Shown: positions 59,221 to 64,000 of the stretch, in pieces
Layout: the number at the start of each line of letters is the position of its first letter
Numbering within the stretch: position 1 is the stretch's first letter
Source: Isoetes taiwanensis
Taxonomy: Eukaryota > Streptophyta > Lycopodiopsida > Isoetales > Isoetaceae
DNA: 64,000 bases
Direction: 5' to 3'
NCBI GenBank assembly: GCA_021234155.1
Contig: JAJEKV010000033.1
Span: 14,209,422-14,273,421, forward strand
Notes under the pieces: generated by a model
What the model saw: only the letters and a program-made list of their open reading frames with translations
Databases searched by the model: none
Told to the model about the DNA's origin: nothing
Translations under genes and position numbers: made by a program

Positions 59221-59679
59221 ATGCCGAAAATAAAGGATCCGATGGACAGGATTTTTTTTTGGCTGACGTGGCATGACACGTGGCATAGCTAGAAACGCAG
59301 GAAAGTGGGCAGCTCGGGTTAGGCAACCCTGCTAAAAAATATGAATGAGAAAACATAAAGCTCAAAAGCTCTTCAATTGCGCATTTGCGGTATTGGTGTC
59401 TCAAAAAATTTGTCTGCAAGAATATGTCTGCAAGTTGTATTTGGGTTCGACTGCCAAAAGTGCAAGTTGTATTTGGGTTCGCCTGCCAAAGGTAGCGCTA
59501 AATTCTTGTACAATATATAGCTTCTACTTTTTAGTGCTTTCATACACGCGGATGGCATGTGGTCTGGTATATCATTCGTACTCGAAAGGTAAGCATTCGA
59601 TTTTACAGCTGGAGCATGTTCTTTCTCAGAACAGGCCTTACCTACATGGTTCTGGAGTGCATATGATAAATTTTTGGGC
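59221..59679. other. Spacer with a 31 bp tandem repeat
   Basis: Two tandem copies of a ~31 bp unit (TGCAAGTTGTATTTGGGTTC plus GCCTGCCAAA) lie at about 59429-59492. Otherwise nothing was seen. Confidence 0.5.
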
Positions 59680-59759
59680 TATTTAAGCGGGTGAAAATAT
59701 CCTTACCCTGGTTTTGGTGATTCCATCGCGGTGATACTCTCCCGCGGAATCACTAACCC

Positions 59760-60432
59760 TCCTGCCCCGTTATCCGTACCCTCCTGCCCCGTTATCCGTA
59801 CCTGCCCCGTTATCCGTACCTGACAGGCTCCATCTTATACCTTCCGGCGGAATCACGTCTGCGAAATACCGCTGGATGGAATCACCAACCTTTTATTCTA
59901 CGCGACGGAATCACATGGAATTGATCCTGCGGGGTGGAATCACCGCATACCGTAATATTCTCCCCCGTAGAATCACCGCGTACGATAATATTCTCCCCCG
60001 TGGAATCACCGCGATAATATTCTCCCCCGTGGAATCACCGCGATAATATTCTCCCCCGTAGAATCACCGCGTACTATTCTTCGGGAAGGAATCACCTGGA
60101 ATAACAACTTTGCCATTCCGCCAGATGGAATCACCAATTTACGATTCTTCGAGATGGAATCACCGCTCATGTGTTCCACCAGACGGAATCACAACCGTAT
60201 TATTTATTCCGCAAGACAGAATCACAATCATGCTATTCCGCCAGACGGAATCACAACCATGCTATTCCGCCAGATGGAATCACGAACGCCCCGATTCCGT
60301 GAGATGGAATCACCACTTACGTATCCCGCCGCATTTAATCACAACATTGCTATTCCGCCAGATGGAATCACAACCATGCGATTTCTGCCGGTGGAATCAC
60401 AAATGTAGGATTCTTCGAGATGGAATCACCAC
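59760..60432. repeat. Subterminal GGAATCA-unit tandem array of MULE-2
   Basis: Many ~28-45 bp units each contain GGAATCAC plus a variable part, for example ATTCCGCCAGATGGAATCAC. Three perfect tandem copies of CTGCCCCGTTATCCGTACC come first (59762-59821). The inverse motif GTGATTCCG recurs near the right end (62998-63160), so the arrays are subterminal inverted arrays likely tied to transposase binding or internal amplification. Open frames across the array (60110-60442) are repeat translations, not a gene. Confidence 0.85.
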
Positions 60433-60995
60433 GAATGCATGATGAGTGGCGATTCTCAAAGTATAACTTACATTTGCTTGCTACATTTGCTTGCAAAAGC
60501 AAAAGGAGAAGAAAATATAAACTTGTGCTACTCCATTTTTGTGTGCCCGTCCATTGTTATTCTATGCACCGCCCAAAATTTTTATGGATGGGGATTTGAA
60601 CCCCTTGCCAATATTGGCAATGCCATGGCGAACTAAATCTTGCATGGATTCTTCACATTTTTTCGTGGAAAACCGTGGACGATTCGTGCTAGCTTAAATT
60701 ATGTAGGAGCAATAAAAGGCTTATAGAGTTTGTTGCTCACTTAGGCATCGATGGGTAGAGAAATTGGGACAGCTTTTAGGGTCGCTTAATATTTCAACAA
60801 CCCACAGAACCACGAAAAAAGATTATACTTGGTCTTCCAACGTAACCTACAAAATGAATTTCAATGTAATACTGTTTAGCTTTTAATGTTTCCAAAGAAG
60901 TAAAACAGCAAACAAACTAGGATCCCTAACTCAAAAAGCGTAATGGGAACATGCAAGGAAGTTAGAAATCTACATGAATATGTACATTACATCTG

Positions 60996-61895
60996 AGATA
61001 AGTCAAGCTGTCAAGCTTATGAAGCTCAGATGGAATGCTTCCATTCAGTTTATTACCATGTACATTCCTGCAAAGAAAAAAGCATGTTAGTTTGGCTTTA
61101 TCAGACTCAAAGAACCATTAGCCCTATCTTTCTCACAGGTAGTTCGGTAAGTGCATGAACTGATATTTTTTGGAATTGATCCGATCGGTCATTATTTGCT
61201 AAATTCACGCACATCCAAAATAATACCTCAGCTTAAGAGCTTACAAAGTGGCAACTTGAAGAAACCCAATGTTGAAAGGGATTTCTCCACTCAGCTAATT
61301 ATATGCTAGGTCCCTGTCATTTTCATAATGTAGTGGAAAGCTTTGTGATTGCTATTTAGAGAACAAAGTTCAAACAATTTCTTACAATATCTGAAAGCTG
61401 GTGCAATTCCCTATATTTTCAGGAATGGGTCCAGAAATATTGTTGCTTCTTACATCACTGCCAGAAAATTTGAGCATGGTCAAGGATAGCATAAATACAC
61501 AGTCAAGTATACACTTCTTCATAGACACTTACAAGTACCACAATCTGTCAAAGCGGCACATATCATTAGATAAGGTTCCGCTTAAAAGTTGTCTCTCGGG
61601 TGCCCCCGCAAAACACAAGGGTAAGGATTCTTTCATATCTATCACCCTTGGTGGATAGGAGAAGACTAGCTTACGTGGATATTGCGTAATCCGGCGCCCA
61701 AAGATAACAAAGTTGTAGGTATTTCTCCGGTTAATTGATTTTGTGCTAGATCCCCCGCATCATATTTATCACCGAGTTTGATGGAACTTGTAATTATAGA
61801 TAAATAAGTGTGTGAGATGGAAAACAACTTACAAGGTTTTCAGGTTAGGAAGTCGAGACACGAGAGGTGTAAAATTAACAAAAGACTTAAGATTC
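60996..61895 (-). pseudogene. ER-like: ERECTA-family LRR receptor kinase relic (captured exons)
   Basis: Minus-strand exons in order: about 61893-61833 (VSRLPNLKTL), about 61752-61675 (DLAQNQLTGEIP), 61600-61533 (SGTLSNDMCRFDRLWY), 61459-61386 (DVRSNNISGPIPENIGNCTS), 61313-61245 (DLAYN, stop, LSGEIPFNIGFLQVAT) and 61067-60996 (NVHGNKLNGSIPSELHKLDS). They follow the exact residue order of the ERECTA ectodomain, which perceives EPF peptides in stomatal and growth patterning, with GT-AG junctions between ~70 nt exons. Four LRR exons between the last two are missing. CAG (Gln) has become TAG in the fifth exon, and the last donor GT is lost. No transmembrane or kinase exon is present. Confidence 0.87.
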
Positions 61896-62269
61896 ACAAA
61901 AGACTTCTTTATCTCCAACAATGCGTTCTCGAACGAAAAAACCAATGCAAAAAAACCCATCATCTGGCGAAAGAAAGAGAATCTTTGGATTCGAGTCCTG
62001 GATTCGAGTAGAATCTTTGGATTGAGTTTTGATATTTGAAAATGGCATTGCCGGGCAAGGCATTATTTGGGTTTTTCGCCTCGAAGGCATGCATAGATAT
62101 TGCGAAAAAAATAAATTCTTCAATCTCTAGACAAGGAAGAAGATCGACTTCGAGGACCCAAGATAGCGGGGAATAGACAATGAGAACAAAGGACTTGTTC
62201 TCGTTCTTGGGAATGCGTAAGATGAATAGGCAATTCAAAAATGCAAAGACCGGAGCAGAAAAAAACGCA

Positions 62270-62386
62270 CCATCTGGCCGATAAACCATAGCTGATTCCA
62301 ACCCAAGAGATCAAGATGAGCACAAGAAGAAATGCGGAAGAAACCCGTTTCAATCCGACCAAAACCCTTGTCAATTTCCACGCCAT
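62270..62386 (-). pseudogene. Possible signal-peptide exon of the captured receptor
   Basis: From the ATG at 62386 (minus) the frame reads MAWKLTRVLVGL and a hydrophobic core SAFLLVLILISWVGISYGLS, shaped like a secretion signal. It is upstream of and co-oriented with the ERECTA-like exons, so it could be the captured first exon. The sequence after it does not match the receptor N-terminus convincingly, so this is tentative. Confidence 0.35.
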
Positions 62387-62399
62387 TGCTTGTTCTGCA

Positions 62400-62990
62400 C
62401 TCTTTGCAACGCATTCCAAGCCGAAATGACTTGACCGATCAAACATGATCCTTTTTCTTCCCTCGCATGCAAAACCCGTGATCCGGTAGTTATTTCAGAG
62501 GATCAGCGCCCCATTTGGGTCGTGATTTTTGCCTCAAAACCAACGATTCTTGTTAGTTCTTTGGATCCAAAGTACAAATCTCGCTTTCCTGAGCTGATAT
62601 TGCGGATCTGTAAAAGAAAATAAAAAGATTAGTAAGAAAAGAAGGAAGAATATAAGGTGAAGCAGCCCCGGATCCCTTACCCTTTGCCGGACGGAACCAT
62701 GAAGAAGTATAACTATCATAAGAAAACCAACAGCTGCTTAGGTCTTACTGCCGCCATACCCTAAAACCCTAAAGCTTAAAAAATGAAGCACGAAATAGCT
62801 CTTAAAAAGAAGCACCGAAATGTTTTCCACCATAGCCACCATTCCGGATCTGTAGAAGAAAGTAAAACGATAACAAGAAAAGAAAAGAAGGAAGATCGCC
62901 CGGAGCAAGCCGCCATAGCCGGCACTGCAGTGGCTGAAAAAACCTCCAAGAAGAAAAGGACGTAAAAATTTTGAATTTTTTAGTTTTATA
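62400..62990. other. MULE-2 interior without recognised gene
   Basis: This section contains no recognised exon. Lysine-rich open frames such as 62783-62965 are of low complexity and unlikely to be genes. Confidence 0.4.
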
Positions 62991-63222
62991 TTTCAAATGG
63001 TGATTCCGTGGCATGGAATAACAGAGCGGTGATTCCGTCCGGCAGTATTCTACCGTTGTGATTCCGTGGGACGGTATTGAATTTATTGCCGTACTGTCAG
63101 GTACGGAAAACAGGCCCTCCGGAACGGATCCCGTTGCGGGAGGGTTAGTGATTCCGCGGGAGAGTTTCACCGCGATGGAATCAACCAAAACCAGGGTAAG
63201 GATATTTTCACCCTATTTAAGC

Positions 63223-63651
63223 AGGTCAGGACGATCTTTTGCCTATATACAATTTGTTCATATGCTGCAAAAAGGATGATCTTGTGTTTTACCGTTCAGT
63301 TCAGTTGTAATGAGCTGGCCGTACCCGTTCCTTAAAGCTTGTGGTTCATAAAACTGTTCAGTACTACATTGTGAGAGGAATAAATCTTACAACGGTACTC
63401 TGGAAAAGCTTCCAGAACCTTCTTCATCTTCATCTAAGAGCACTAACATACTCAACAGAGCCACATCAAAGATGCCGATGCCTGCCATACGACTTGCTCA
63501 TCAAGACCTTGAAAGAAGTTAGTCTTCAAGGAAGAAGCAGCGGAGCATCTGGAAGACTGTGGTCAATCGGAGAGTCCCTTGAATGAATGGCCAGGTGTGT
63601 CTTCCACTCAAAAGTTACAGACTATAAATTTTAGGTTTTGGGTTTGTTGCT
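63223..63651 (+). promoter_or_regulatory. Upstream region of the edge LRR gene
   Basis: The 430 bp between MULE-2 and the LRR gene start contain a TATA-like CCTATATAC at 63241-63249 and an open frame (63341-63586) without a domain, probably 5' leader. The transposon therefore lies in the promoter-proximal region of the next gene. Confidence 0.35.
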
Positions 63652-64000
63652 ATGCAAGTAGACGCAGAGAGAAGAATGGGTTTTAGGCTGCTAACTTTAA
63701 TGGTGTTTTGCATGTCTCTGGGGACTCATTATGCGGCATTTGCGCACCATCAAGATGCTAAAGCTCTTTTGAGTTTCAAAGCTGGCCTGGCTCGTCCAGA
63801 TCATGTGTTGTGGGATTGGAACAGATCCAATGTAACAGCAATGTGTAATTGGACTGGAATCACTTGTAGTTCCCTCTCCACCAGCGTCCAGGTAATAGAT
63901 CTTAGTTTGTATCGTCCATTACTATTAGGGCCACTAAGTTCTGAGTTATGCAAGTGCAAAGGACTTCAAAAATTGGCTCTGCGTAGTTGCAAACTGAATG
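63652..64000 (+). CDS. LRR receptor-like protein/kinase, N-terminal part, runs off the window
   Basis: From ATG 63652 an uninterrupted frame runs to the window end (116 codons). It starts with a signal peptide (core LLTLMVFCMSLGTHYAAFA), then the LRRNT_2 cap (DAKALLSFKAGL ... WDWNRSNVTAMCNWTGITCS with the paired-Cys pattern). The first leucine-rich repeats follow (VIDLSLYRPLLLGPLSSELC, KGLQKLALRSCKLN). This is the typical ectodomain start of plant LRR receptor-like kinases or receptor-like proteins at the plasma membrane. The kinase, if any, lies outside the window. No lesion is seen. It has no close similarity to the ERECTA-type relic 1.8 kb upstream beyond the LRR fold. The start is the first ATG before the hydrophobic segment; a second, at residue 9, is possible. 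Confidence 0.85.
   Translation, partial: MQVDAERRMGFRLLTLMVFCMSLGTHYAAFAHHQDAKALLSFKAGLARPDHVLWDWNRSNVTAMCNWTGITCSSLSTSVQVIDLSLYRPLLLGPLSSELCKCKGLQKLALRSCKLN

Larger units (their letters stand above)
59689..63213. mobile_element. MULE-2: Pack-MULE carrying ERECTA-like exons
   Basis: The terminal inverted repeats begin GGGTGAAAATATCCTTACCC and extend about 72-75 bp with about two differences (left 59689-59762, right 63140-63213). The 9 bp duplication TATTTAAGC flanks the element (59680-59688, 63214-63222), diagnostic of Mutator-like transposons. No transposase was found. The interior holds minus-strand LRR exons of an ERECTA-type receptor kinase with introns retained, plus subterminal arrays of a TGATTCC/GGAATCA unit. 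This matches the Pack-MULE definition of a non-autonomous MULE containing host gene fragments. Confidence 0.92.

Noticed and set aside
59760-60432. CRISPR-like array (short repeats with variable spacers)
   Set aside because: Plant nuclear context, unequal and degenerate units, and position inside Mutator-type inverted repeats explain it.
60110-60442. 110-codon open frame with repeated MES/DGIT residues
   Set aside because: It is the translation of the MULE-2 subterminal tandem array and is present in two overlapping frames, so it is not a gene.
62783-62965. Lysine-rich ORF inside MULE-2
   Set aside because: Low-complexity A-rich DNA without a domain; no support beyond being open.

Overview
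This window is nuclear DNA of a land plant. The evidence is GT-AG introns, an intron-rich plastid-targeted SQD2 gene, LRR receptor-kinase sequence, MSI1-type WD40 sequence and a high transposable-element load. Several relics resemble genes better known outside flowering plants: an HKT/TRK transporter with a GRHRGLP tail, an NFX1-type helicase, and a reverse transcriptase lineage unlike the usual angiosperm families. SQD2 has short introns. A lycophyte, fern or bryophyte is therefore likelier than an angiosperm, but the species cannot be fixed from the sequence alone.

Layout. 1-3.4 kb: a duplicated ~500 bp block and two tRNA-derived SINE-like units. 3.4-12.6 kb: two L1-type LINEs of one family, LINE-1 reversed and 5'-truncated, LINE-2 forward and heavily frameshifted. 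12.7-25.6 kb: a composite retroelement with ~1.45 kb direct repeats, ORF1 and a reverse-transcriptase ORF2. Its ORF2 is split by a 5.6 kb insertion (16.64-22.24 kb) that carries fragments of three unrelated genes: HKT/TRK on +, SPD1/Ycf45-like ATPase on -, and NFX1-type helicase on -. The HKT relic is itself split by a 1,049 bp Mutator-like element with a 9 bp target duplication. 26.5-32.3 kb: an LTR retrotransposon with ~2.7 kb LTRs, a 324 bp interior and intact 5 bp target duplications. 32.7-35.7 kb: the one clearly intact host gene, SQD2 (11 exons, 517 codons). 36-48.4 kb: an unfamiliar unit built around the palindrome GGTATAAATTTATACC, with a proline-rich repeat protein and a candidate ParB-like protein, invaded by a nearly intact LINE (LINE-3) and a truncated LINE (LINE-4). 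48.4-59.7 kb: mostly non-coding, with a second gene-capture-type element (MSI1-like relic) and a 2.2 kb hAT element with an 8 bp target duplication. 59.7-63.2 kb: a Pack-MULE with ~70 bp inverted repeats, a 9 bp target duplication and captured ERECTA-like exons. 63.65 kb to the end: the first exon of an LRR receptor-like gene running off the window.

How it fits together. Apart from SQD2 and probably the 3'-edge LRR gene, the sequence is a nested record of transposition and gene-fragment capture. At least four elements carry exon/intron pieces of host genes, all with inactivating lesions. The least familiar parts are the palindrome-array/ParB-like unit and the pair of capture elements that share 5' and 3' hairpin modules. 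Several repeat pairs disagree at CG and CAG/CTG positions in a way that suggests consensus errors, so some frameshifts may not be real.
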